Shown here one piece after another: positions 7,136-12,863 of a DNA stretch of 16,864 bases. The number at the start of each line of letters is the position of its first letter. Position 1 is the first letter of the stretch. Position numbers and translations under genes: made by a program. Below the pieces are notes generated by a model, which ran no database searches, had not been told where the DNA came from, and worked only from the letters and a program-made list of their open reading frames with translations. The DNA is from Acetatifactor sp. (GTDB lineage: Bacteria; Bacillota; Clostridia; Lachnospirales; Lachnospiraceae), in the NCBI GenBank assembly GCA_016303085.1, contig JAEDMI010000027.1:1-16864 (forward strand), read 5' to 3'.

Positions 7136-7483
7136 ATGACAAAAGCAGAAATCCTGAAAAAAGAAATCTTGAGACAATACCGCAGTGTGCGTCAGTTTGC
7201 CATGGAAATGAATATTCCCTACAGTACGCTGGTTACTGCTCTGGAGCGGGGCATTGAGGGAATGGCTTACGGCACTGTGATTAAAATGTGCGACAAGCTC
7301 AGCCTGAATCCCGTGGATTTCTCTTCGCTGGAGAGAGATACCTCTCTGGGCGCCCAGCTTTTGGAAAACAGAGTCATGCAAAATTATGTCAGGCTGAATC
7401 AGACCGGACGTGACAAGATTCTGGAGCTGATGGATGATTTTGTACAGATTGAAAAATACAAGGCAAAGGGAAAGAAAAAGTAA
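7136..7483 (+). CDS. XRE-family helix-turn-helix regulator
   Basis: Small DNA-binding protein of 115 residues. A lambda-repressor-type helix-turn-helix spans about residues 14-62 (SVRQFAMEMNIPYSTLVTAL then ERG, GTVIKMCDKLSLNPVDF). The C-terminal helix (AQLLENRVMQNYVRLNQTGR, LELMDDFVQIEKY) probably dimerises. The lysine-rich tail ends KAKGKKK. ATG 7136 is chosen over the in-frame ATG at 7052 because GGAGGG (7123-7128) lies 7 nt upstream and because 7052 precedes the promoter -10. Its TAA overlaps the glf start (TAATG at 7481-7485), so regulator and glf are translated from one message. The regulon is unknown; autoregulation and control of glf are the simplest reading. Confidence 0.85.
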   Translation: MTKAEILKKEILRQYRSVRQFAMEMNIPYSTLVTALERGIEGMAYGTVIKMCDKLSLNPVDFSSLERDTSLGAQLLENRVMQNYVRLNQTGRDKILELMDDFVQIEKYKAKGKKK

Positions 7484-8694
7484 TGAGATACGACTACCTG
7501 ATTGTAGGTGCGGGGCTTTTCGGAGCGGTGTTTGCCCATGAGGCTGCAGCAGCGGGGAAAAAGTGCCTCTGTATCGACAAGAGAGAGCATTTGGGCGGAA
7601 ATATTTATACGGAGGAGGAAAAAGGCATCCGGGTACACAAGTACGGAGCCCACATATTTCATACCTCCGATCAAAAAATCTGGAACTATGTAAACCGTTT
7701 TGCGGAGTTTAACAACTTTGTGAATTCACCTGTTGCGGTCTATGGAGAGGAATTGTATAATCTCCCTTTTAATATGAATACCTTCAGCAGAATGTGGGGG
7801 ATTAAAACTCCGGCGGAAGCCCGGGAGATTATCGAGCGTCAGAAGAGAGAGGCAAGAGCTGCTTTTGGGGAGACTGAAACCGCGGGAAACCCCAAAACGG
7901 CTGAACCGGCAAACCTGGAGGAACAGGCCCTGTCGTTGGTGGGCAGAGATGTGTACGAAAAACTGGTGAAGGGCTATACCGAAAAACAGTGGGGCAGAAG
8001 CTGCAGTGAACTTCCGGCTTTTATTATCAGACGTCTTCCCGTGCGCTTTACTTATGACAATAATTATTTCACGGACAGGTATCAGGGAATTCCCGTGGGT
8101 GGTTACACGCAGATTGTGGAGAAGCTGCTGGAAGGTATTCCCGTGAAACTGGGAGTATCCTTTCAGGAGTTTGTACAGAGCACCGGCGCAAAAGTGCCCG
8201 GGCGCGGGTCGGTAAACTGTTCAGGGGAGTTGGAAAGCACAGACCGGGGAGACAGCTTTGACAAGATTGTGTACACCGGAATGATTGACGAGTATTTTGA
8301 CTACTGTCTGGGTGAGCTGCAGTATCGGTCCCTTCGGTTTGAGGAAGAAGTTCTGGAGGGTTGCGACAATTATCAGGGCAATGCCGTGGTGAACTACACG
8401 GAAAGAGATATTCCTTATACCCGCATTATTGAGCACAAGCATTTTGAGTTCGGTACACAGCCCGATACGGTGATTACAAGAGAGTATCCCGCTTCCTGGA
8501 AGAGAGGGGACGAGCCCTATTATCCTATCAATGACGAGCGAAACAGCAGCCTGTATTCTAAGTATGCCGAACTGGCGGCGAAGGAGAAGAATGTGTTCTT
8601 CGGAGGCAGACTGGGACAGTATAAATACTATGACATGGATAAGGTGATAGCGGAAGCGCTGAAACTGGCGGAGAGTGAACTGAATAGAGATTAA
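7483..8694 (+). CDS. glf: UDP-galactopyranose mutase
   Basis: Flavoenzyme converting UDP-galactopyranose to UDP-galactofuranose, the donor for galactofuranose in surface polysaccharides; cytoplasmic. The FAD-binding motif is LIVGAGLFGAVFAHE (residues 6-20), followed by IDKREHLGGNIYTEE and the GLF-specific KYGAHIFHT (53-61). KGYTEKQWG (163-171), RRLPVRFTYDNNYF (183-196) and GRLGQYKYYDMD (375-386) cover conserved substrate and flavin residues. It has 403 residues against about 365-390 usually. The extra length lies in two low-complexity inserts near 124-142 (Ala/Glu/Thr) and 233-256 (Gly/Ser). It is coupled to the XRE gene by a TAATG overlap and ends at a strong terminator. No glycosyltransferase is in the window to receive the product. 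Confidence 0.95.
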   Translation: MRYDYLIVGAGLFGAVFAHEAAAAGKKCLCIDKREHLGGNIYTEEEKGIRVHKYGAHIFHTSDQKIWNYVNRFAEFNNFVNSPVAVYGEELYNLPFNMNTFSRMWGIKTPAEAREIIERQKREARAAFGETETAGNPKTAEPANLEEQALSLVGRDVYEKLVKGYTEKQWGRSCSELPAFIIRRLPVRFTYDNNYFTDRYQGIPVGGYTQIVEKLLEGIPVKLGVSFQEFVQSTGAKVPGRGSVNCSGELESTDRGDSFDKIVYTGMIDEYFDYCLGELQYRSLRFEEEVLEGCDNYQGNAVVNYTERDIPYTRIIEHKHFEFGTQPDTVITREYPASWKRGDEPYYPINDERNSSLYSKYAELAAKEKNVFFGGRLGQYKYYDMDKVIAEALKLAESELNRD

Positions 8695-8699
8695 GCATA

Positions 8700-8739
8700 A
8701 AAAAGCTTCCTTACCGGTGCAAAAGTAAGGAAGCTTTTT
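8700..8739. terminator. Bidirectional intrinsic terminator between glf and the convergent FliD-like gene
   Basis: The arm at 8700-8714 (AAAAAGCTTCCTTAC) is perfectly complementary to 8725-8739 (GTAAGGAAGCTTTTT): a 15-bp stem with a 10-nt loop, A-rich on one side and T-rich on the other on both strands. It can stop glf transcripts on the + strand and the FliD-like transcript on the - strand. The stop codon of the - strand gene (8738-8740) lies at its edge. Confidence 0.92.
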
Positions 8740-10033
8740 AACAATAGCTGTTGAACATCATGCCACTGTAGGCGCTGGTGGTATAGGGGCTGACGAAATT
8801 ATGCCCCGGGTTTTTGTAAGCCACCACGGTCTTCTGTACATAGTTCATAGGGTTCAGGGAAACCTGATTGCTCTTTTTCAGGAGCATGTCCGACAGATTT
8901 TTCAGGCTCTCAAAGGTTTCTGCCACATCCTCGGACTGCATGGCCGACTGGCGCAACAGCTCACGGTCGACGCTTAATGTGCCGTCCTCCGAGAGAGTGA
9001 CACCCAGAGACTCCAGAGAATTACTGTAGATACCGGCAATCCCTTTCATCTCATTGACCAGCTGCCTGCTCTTGGACTGGGTCTCCACATAGGAGGAAGC
9101 AGCTTTTACAAAATCGTTATAGCCACCGATCAGATGGGAAATATTATCGGTGAGGGATTCCACATCCGTCTTCAGCCCAAGCGTTACGGGGCTGCCCTCT
9201 TCGGTTATGCCGTTTAACTGTACCTCAAACAGCTTGCCGATGGTGAAATGGTTTGAGGAAGGGCTTCGCTCCTCACCGTTTACACTGATATCGGCATTGG
9301 CGGCTTCACGGCTGGTGTAATCCAGACCGAAGTACTCGACGGTGCCGGCACGCTTGCTGGTCTTGTCATCGCTGATGTGGAACAGATGAGTTTTGCCCTG
9401 ACTTAATCCGGTGGCTTCCGAGGTCAGCCGCAGGGAGGTTCTGCCGTCAGCTTCTGCCAATTCTGCCCTGATACCGACACCGGAATTGTTTATCAGTCGA
9501 ACCAGGCGTTCCTGTACATCCCTGTTTGTCTCGGATTCGCCCACGGCAAATTGAAATTCGTAATTCATTTCATTGATGGACACATCGAAAGAATAGGTGT
9601 CCGGAACAAGTCCTACCTTTGCTTCAGGCAGGAACAGACCAAGATTCTCCTGCGAAGAGGCAAGAGAACGTATTTCCAGTTCAAGGGAAGGAATTTGGTC
9701 GTCCGAGGTACGGGGGCCGATGTAGGAAGCGGACACAACATTCTCATCGGAGGAATAAGCGCTCTTCTTATTAAAAAGTCCGTCTTCCTCCAGACCGCCC
9801 AACTGTGCGATGGTGTTGTGCAGTTCCCGGGCGTTCTCCTTAATATCTACAGCGTATCGCTGGGTATCCTTGTTGGTGGTCGGAAGATACCAGGGGGCTT
9901 CTTTATTTAATTTGACAATGGAATTGTATACGCTGCGAAGCTCACTCTTTTTGTGAGTGTCGTACCGGGTCAGAGCCTTCGGGGTATAAGCTGTGAGATA
10001 GTTATTGTATACCGCGTTGAGAACAGAACTCAT
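8738..10033 (-). CDS. FliD-like flagellar protein lacking the canonical FliD N-terminus
   Basis: The 431-residue product resembles the middle and C-terminal region of FliD/flagellin-fold proteins. SLELEIRSLASSQENLGLFL (116-135), YSFDVSINEMNYEFQFAVGE (147-166), RLVRLINNSGVGIRAEL and LRLTSEATGL (201-210) follow the flagellin-hook (IN) pattern. ADISVNGEERSPSSNHFTIG, FEVQLNGIT and LTDNISHLIGGYNDFVKAAS (294-313) match FliD_C. The usual start motif GLMSGMD is absent; residues 18-48 are instead a basic coil (TRYDTHKKSELRSVYNSIVK). The C-terminus is Tyr/Ser-rich, ends in Cys431, and lacks the FliD coiled coil. The ATG at 10033 has AAAGGAGG 7 nt upstream; an upstream ATG at 10075 lacks this. It stands alone, convergent to glf and divergent from rpmG. 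It may be a second cap or an accessory filament protein; function unproven. Confidence 0.78.
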   Translation of the reverse strand: MSSVLNAVYNNYLTAYTPKALTRYDTHKKSELRSVYNSIVKLNKEAPWYLPTTNKDTQRYAVDIKENARELHNTIAQLGGLEEDGLFNKKSAYSSDENVVSASYIGPRTSDDQIPSLELEIRSLASSQENLGLFLPEAKVGLVPDTYSFDVSINEMNYEFQFAVGESETNRDVQERLVRLINNSGVGIRAELAEADGRTSLRLTSEATGLSQGKTHLFHISDDKTSKRAGTVEYFGLDYTSREAANADISVNGEERSPSSNHFTIGKLFEVQLNGITEEGSPVTLGLKTDVESLTDNISHLIGGYNDFVKAASSYVETQSKSRQLVNEMKGIAGIYSNSLESLGVTLSEDGTLSVDRELLRQSAMQSEDVAETFESLKNLSDMLLKKSNQVSLNPMNYVQKTVVAYKNPGHNFVSPYTTSAYSGMMFNSYC

Positions 10034-10148
10034 TGCCACGCCTCCTTTCTTCCGTGAAATGTAGTGACAATACAAATAATATGGTGTATACTGAAATTCC
10101 GTTTCCAGTTCATGGGAAATGTGTCTGGGTTCCCACTTTTATGTCTAC

Positions 10149-10177
10149 ATTGTAGCACATTTAATAAGTAGAAACAA
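10149..10177 (-). promoter_or_regulatory. Promoter of the FliD-like gene (- strand)
   Basis: On the - strand, TTGTTT (10177-10172), 17 nt, then TACAAT (10154-10149) forms a vegetative-type promoter. It predicts a leader of about 110 nt before the ATG at 10033. No sigma-28 motif was seen on this strand here, which would set the gene apart from class-3 flagellar control. Confidence 0.65.
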
Positions 10178-10196
10178 GGGTTTTATGAAAAAACTG

Positions 10197-10225
10197 TTGA
10201 CGGGACGTGCCCCCTGTGGTATATT
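10197..10225 (+). promoter_or_regulatory. Sigma-A promoter of rpmG-secE-nusG
   Basis: TTGACG (10197-10202), 17 nt, TATATT (10220-10225): near-consensus spacing and boxes, 62 nt before the rpmG start. It is divergent from the FliD-like gene's promoter, with the -35 boxes about 19 nt apart. The leader contains a T8 run (10252-10259) facing an A6 run. Confidence 0.8.
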
Positions 10226-10287
10226 ATTCAGGCGAGATAAGATTTAGGTCTTTTTTTTATGCTTAAAAAAGAGTGGAGGTAGCCGAT

Positions 10288-10437
10288 ATGCGTACAAAAA
10301 TCACTTTAGCTTGTACCGAGTGCAAGCAGCGTAACTACAATACTACCAAGGATAAGAAGACTCATCCTGACAGAATGGAAACAAAGAAGTATTGTAGATT
10401 CTGCAAGACACATACATTGCACAAAGAAACAAAATAA
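10288..10437 (+). CDS. rpmG: 50S ribosomal protein L33
   Basis: Short 49-codon gene for L33, a small protein of the large ribosomal subunit. The translation begins MRTKITLACTECKQRNYNTT and ends KTHTLHKETK. The four zinc-ligand cysteines are present as CxxC pairs (Cys9/Cys12 and Cys36/Cys39), so this is the zinc-binding (C+) form. TGGAGGT at 10274-10280 lies 7 nt before the ATG. rpmG before secE-nusG is standard in Firmicutes. The stop codon abuts an array of 22-bp tandem repeats. Confidence 0.96.
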   Translation: MRTKITLACTECKQRNYNTTKDKKTHPDRMETKKYCRFCKTHTLHKETK

Positions 10438-10502
10438 TGTTTCTTCAGAAACAAAGTGATGTTTCTTCAGAAACCAAGTAATGTTCCCTCAGAAACCTGG
10501 TA
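10437..10502 (+). repeat. Three 22-bp tandem repeats between rpmG and secE
   Basis: Three head-to-tail units start at 10437, 10459 and 10481. The first two differ at 2 of 22 positions; the third has drifted further. Units 1 and 2 each contain GTTTCT-TC-AGAAAC, an interrupted palindrome able to form a 6-bp hairpin; in unit 3 the left arm is GTTCCC. The 3' end of rpmG (AAGAAACAAAATA) looks like a partial preceding unit. They occupy most of the 109-nt rpmG-secE gap. No spacers occur, so this is not CRISPR. Confidence 0.9.
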
Positions 10503-10546
10503 AGCAATGGTTAAGGGGCGACAGCCAAAAATTTGGAGGGCAAGAA

Positions 10547-10750
10547 ATGGGAGATTCTGCAGAAAAGAAGAAGGGCCCCGGTTTCTTCAGTGGGGTGAAA
10601 GCCGAATTTAAGAAAATTGTATGGCCGGACAGACAGGAAACCTTAAAGCAGTCTGTTGCTGTCGTAGCAATCTCGATTGTTGTGGGCGTTATCATTGCAT
10701 TAATTGACTACGTTGCAAAAAATGGCGTGCACTTCTTAACATCAATTTAG
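10547..10750 (+). CDS. secE: Preprotein translocase subunit SecE
   Basis: SecE is the essential clamp subunit of the SecYEG translocon in the cytoplasmic membrane. The 67-residue single-span form is typical of Gram-positive bacteria: a charged cytoplasmic N-terminus (MGDSAEKKKG), the conserved amphipathic helix FSGVKAEFKKIVWPDRQETL (residues 14-33) and one membrane segment (about 36-55). Start 10547 is preferred because TTGGAGGG lies 6 nt upstream. An in-frame ATG at 10481 would fall in the third tandem repeat without a binding site. nusG follows 15 nt later, the usual pair. Confidence 0.96.
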   Translation: MGDSAEKKKGPGFFSGVKAEFKKIVWPDRQETLKQSVAVVAISIVVGVIIALIDYVAKNGVHFLTSI

Positions 10751-10765
10751 AGCGAGGGTGATTGT

Positions 10766-11284
10766 ATGGCAGAGGCAAAATGGTATGTGGTTCATACCTA
10801 TTCGGGATATGAGAACAAGGTCAAAGCCAATATTGAGAAGACTATCGAGAACAACAAGAACCTTGCAGAGCAGATTCTGGAAGTAAGAGTTCCTCTGGAG
10901 GAAGTTGTGGAGTTAAAGAACGGTGTGAAGAAGACTGTTCAGCGGAAGATGTTTCCCGGATATGTGCTCCTCAATATGGAAATGAACGACGACACATGGT
11001 ACGTTGTTCGGAATACCCGTGGTGTTACAGGCTTCGTCGGACCGGGAAGTAAGCCCGTTCCTCTTACGGAAGCAGAGATGAAGCCCCTGGGTATTAAGAC
11101 CGAAAATGTCTCCATCGATTTTGTGGAAGGAGACAGCATCGCAGTTGTGGCAGGCGTCTGGAAGGATACCGTCGGTGTTGTTCAGAAGCTTGACTACGGC
11201 AAGCAGACAGCTACGATTAACGTTGAACTGTTCGGAAGAGAGACTCCTGTGGAGATTAGCTTTGCAGAAGTCAGAAAGCTTTAA
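10766..11284 (+). CDS. nusG: Transcription termination/antitermination protein NusG
   Basis: NusG binds RNA polymerase and modulates pausing, termination and coupling to ribosomes. The 172-residue protein has an NGN domain (WYVVHTYSGYENKVKANIEK at residues 6-25, MFPGYVLLNMEMNDDTWYVV near 63-82, RNTRGVTGFVGPGSKPVPLT) and a C-terminal KOW domain from about residue 120 (GDSIAVVAGVWKDTVGVVQ, ETPVEISFAEVRKL). Length matches the family. GAGGGTG at 10755-10761 is the ribosome binding site. Confidence 0.97.
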   Translation: MAEAKWYVVHTYSGYENKVKANIEKTIENNKNLAEQILEVRVPLEEVVELKNGVKKTVQRKMFPGYVLLNMEMNDDTWYVVRNTRGVTGFVGPGSKPVPLTEAEMKPLGIKTENVSIDFVEGDSIAVVAGVWKDTVGVVQKLDYGKQTATINVELFGRETPVEISFAEVRKL

Positions 11285-11342
11285 TTTCGGTATTTGCAGC
11301 GCAAGCTGTCAGATATATTGGGGCATTTGCCCCGGCAACAAA

Positions 11343-11422
11343 GTGGGAGCAGGAGCGTAAACACGCAGTCCCTGCGCCGAACCGCCGTCGGACTTATACA
11401 GTCGAAAAACTGTAATGACGGC
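11343..11422 (+). promoter_or_regulatory. Structured rplK leader; candidate L1-binding operator
   Basis: The 163-nt nusG-rplK gap holds consecutive structures. First come small hairpins CAGC-GCAA-GCTG (11298-11309) and GGGGC-ATTT-GCCCC (11320-11333). Next, GTGGGAG is followed by GCAGG (11349-11353) pairing with CCTGC (11371-11375) around GCGT-AAAC-ACGC, then CGCCGAACC (11375-11383). Last, GCCGTC (11384-11389) pairs with GACGGC (11417-11422) around ACAGT-CGAAAA-ACTGT. The GGGAG-hairpin-CGC..GAACC arrangement recurs before rplA. L1 is the known feedback repressor of L11-L1 operons, so an L1 site is inferred. Confidence 0.5.
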
Positions 11423-11447
11423 TTACCACAATATAGGAGGTGCCAAA

Positions 11448-11873
11448 ATGGCAAAGAAAGTAGAAGGCTACATTAAGTTACAGATTCCTGCCGGCAAAGC
11501 TACACCGGCTCCCCCTGTTGGTCCCGCATTAGGCCAGCATGGTGTGAACATCGTTGAATTTACAAAGCAGTTCAACGCAAAGACAGCAGACAAGGGAGAT
11601 GTTATCATCCCCGTTGTAATCACTGTATATGCAGACAGATCTTTCAGTTTCATTACGAAGACTCCCCCTGCAGCAGTACTGCTTAAGAAGGCATGCAACA
11701 TCAAATCCGGTTCAGGTGCACCTAACAAGACCAAGGTCGCAACCATCTCCAAGGCTAAGCTGCAGGAGATCGCCGAGATGAAGATGCCCGACCTGAACGC
11801 TGCAAGCCTCGAGGCTGCTATGAGCATGATCGCAGGTACCGCACGCAGCATGGGTATTACTGTAGAAGAGTAA
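11448..11873 (+). CDS. rplK: 50S ribosomal protein L11
   Basis: L11 sits at the GTPase-associated centre of the 50S subunit and is needed for factor function and the stringent response. The 141 residues match the family exactly in length: KKVEGYIKLQIPAGKATPAP at 3-22, PPVGPALGQHGVNIVEF (with the conserved proline-rich linker), DKGDVIIPVVITVYADRSF, TPPAAVLLKKA and the C-terminal rRNA-binding domain ending GTARSMGITVEE. The start at 11448 follows ATAGGAGG at 11433-11440; an in-frame ATG at 11415 lies inside the leader stem and is rejected. Confidence 0.97.
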   Translation: MAKKVEGYIKLQIPAGKATPAPPVGPALGQHGVNIVEFTKQFNAKTADKGDVIIPVVITVYADRSFSFITKTPPAAVLLKKACNIKSGSGAPNKTKVATISKAKLQEIAEMKMPDLNAASLEAAMSMIAGTARSMGITVEE

Positions 11874-11885
11874 CAAAAAATGATT

Positions 11886-11914
11886 GGGAGACAACAAAGG
11901 TTGTCGCTGGAACC
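11886..11914 (+). promoter_or_regulatory. rplK-rplA intergenic hairpin; second candidate L1 operator
   Basis: GGGAG (11886-11890), the hairpin GACAAC-AAAG-GTTGTC (11890-11905), then CGCTGGAACC (11905-11914), directly before the rplA ribosome binding site. The same order of elements is seen upstream of rplK. This would fit translational feedback by L1 on its own cistron; inferred from the motif and its position. Confidence 0.5.
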
Positions 11915-11928
11915 TAGGAGGTAAAATA

Positions 11929-12618
11929 ATGAAACATGGTAAGAAATATACCGAGGCTGCAAAGCTTGTAGACCGCGCAACATTCTACGAGCCTAACGAT
12001 GCAATCGCTTTGGTAAAGAAGACTGCAACAGCAAAATTTGATGAGACCATCGAAGTACACATCAGAACCGGTTGTGACGGACGTCACGCTGAACAGCAGA
12101 TTCGTGGTGCGGTTGTACTGCCCAACGGAACAGGTAAGACTGTAAAAGTTCTGGTATTTGCAAAGGGCGATAAGGTAAACGAGGCAGAGGCTGCAGGCGC
12201 TGATTACGTTGGCGGCGAAGAGCTGATTCCCAAGATTCAGAATGACGGCTGGCTCGATTTTGACGTAGTGGTGGCAACCCCCGACATGATGGGCGTTGTA
12301 GGACGTCTCGGTAAGGTTCTGGGACCTAAGGGTCTCATGCCCAACCCCAAGGCCGGTACCGTTACAATGGATGTTACCAAGGCCGTAAACGATATCAAAG
12401 CCGGTAAGATTGAGTACAGACTTGACAAGACAAACATCGTGCATGTTCCCGTAGGTAAGGCTTCCTTCACAGAAGAAGCTCTGCAGGAGAACTTCAATGC
12501 ACTGATGGATGCTATTGTAAAGGCTAAGCCCAGCGCACTGAAGGGTCAGTATCTGAAGAGCATCACCCTGACCAGCACCATGGGCCCCGGCGTAAAAGTC
12601 AGTGTTGCAAAATATTAA
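11929..12618 (+). CDS. rplA: 50S ribosomal protein L1
   Basis: L1 forms the mobile L1 stalk at the 50S E-site and represses its own operon. The 229 residues are standard in length: MKHGKKYTEAAKLVDRATFY, the conserved block DGRHAEQQIRGAVVLPNGTG, VVATPDMMGVVGRLGKVLGP followed by KGLMPNPKAGTV, and VGKASFTEEALQENFNALM near the end. Start 11929 follows TAGGAGG at 11915-11921; an in-frame ATG at 11884 lies in the candidate operator and gives a non-family N-terminus. Co-transcribed with rplK across a 55-nt gap. Confidence 0.97.
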   Translation: MKHGKKYTEAAKLVDRATFYEPNDAIALVKKTATAKFDETIEVHIRTGCDGRHAEQQIRGAVVLPNGTGKTVKVLVFAKGDKVNEAEAAGADYVGGEELIPKIQNDGWLDFDVVVATPDMMGVVGRLGKVLGPKGLMPNPKAGTVTMDVTKAVNDIKAGKIEYRLDKTNIVHVPVGKASFTEEALQENFNALMDAIVKAKPSALKGQYLKSITLTSTMGPGVKVSVAKY

Positions 12619-12631
12619 GTTTTGAAAATAG

Positions 12632-12653
12632 GGGGTTGACAGCAGTCAGCCCC
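12632..12653 (+). terminator. Stem-loop after rplA overlapping the rplJ -35 box
   Basis: GGGGTTGAC (12632-12640) pairs with GTCAGCCCC (12645-12653) through 9 bp including one G-T pair, with the loop AGCA. It follows the rplA stop by 13 nt. No proper T-run follows, so termination would be partial. It physically includes the TTGACA of the next promoter. Confidence 0.5.
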
Positions 12654-12665
12654 TTATGGTATTAT
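12636..12665 (+). promoter_or_regulatory. Sigma-A promoter for rplJ-rplL
   Basis: TTGACA (12636-12641), 18 nt, TATTAT (12660-12665): perfect -35 and near-consensus -10, placed just before the L10 leader, as expected of a strong ribosomal-protein promoter. Confidence 0.85.
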
Positions 12666-12672
12666 CTTAACC

Positions 12673-12800
12673 GGTCGTAAGACCATGCCGAAGACAGTAG
12701 GTCAAAGTCTCGCTTGCGAGAACAGGTAAGTTCGTAAGACGCCTACCGAGGAAAGAGTTTTTATTAAGACTTTTTGCCTTCCTGTCTTCAGGAAGGCTTT
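12673..12800 (+). ncRNA. L10 leader (ribosomal protein L10/L12 autoregulatory RNA)
   Basis: The region has the features of the L10 leader class. A hairpin GGTC-GTAA-GACC is at 12673-12684. The conserved CCGAAGACAGTAGGT (12688-12703 region) has GTAGG pairing with CCTAC at 12742-12746, which is followed by CGAGGAAAGAG. An internal hairpin CTCGC-TT-GCGAG closes at 12709-12720. The leader binds the L10-L12 complex and controls rplJL expression. It ends in an intrinsic terminator. Confidence 0.9.
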
Positions 12801-12808
12801 TCTTTTAT
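12776..12808 (+). terminator. L10-leader attenuator (intrinsic terminator)
   Basis: GCCTTCCTG (12776-12784), loop TCTT, CAGGAAGGC (12789-12797), then TTTTCTTTTAT: a perfect 9-bp stem with a T-tract, 56 nt before rplJ. It would stop transcription when L10-L12 is in excess. Confidence 0.92.
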
Positions 12809-12812
12809 AAAA

Positions 12813-12855
12813 CTCCTTTCGGCGGGGGATATTCCCCACAAAATATTATAAGGAG
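12813..12855 (+). promoter_or_regulatory. Possible Shine-Dalgarno-sequestering helix before rplJ
   Basis: CTCCTT (12813-12818) is complementary to the rplJ ribosome binding site AAGGAG (12850-12855). GGGGA-TAT-TCCCC (12825-12837) closes between them, bringing the arms together. Seen in sequence; a regulatory role is inferred. Confidence 0.4.
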
Positions 12856-12863
12856 GTAAAGAA

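Noticed and set aside
10264..10289. Sigma-28-like match (TAAA-N14-GCCGATAT) ending in the rpmG start codon
   Set aside because: A transcript from it would begin inside rpmG and lack its start; a near-consensus vegetative promoter already sits at 10197-10225. Probably chance.
10437..10502. CRISPR-like array
   Set aside because: The 22-bp units are contiguous with no spacers, number only three, and have no cas genes nearby.
10438..10546. tRNA-Trp gene, often found between rpmG and secE in Firmicutes
   Set aside because: No cloverleaf, TTCRANY arm or acceptor stem could be found; the gap is tandem repeats plus a ribosome binding site.
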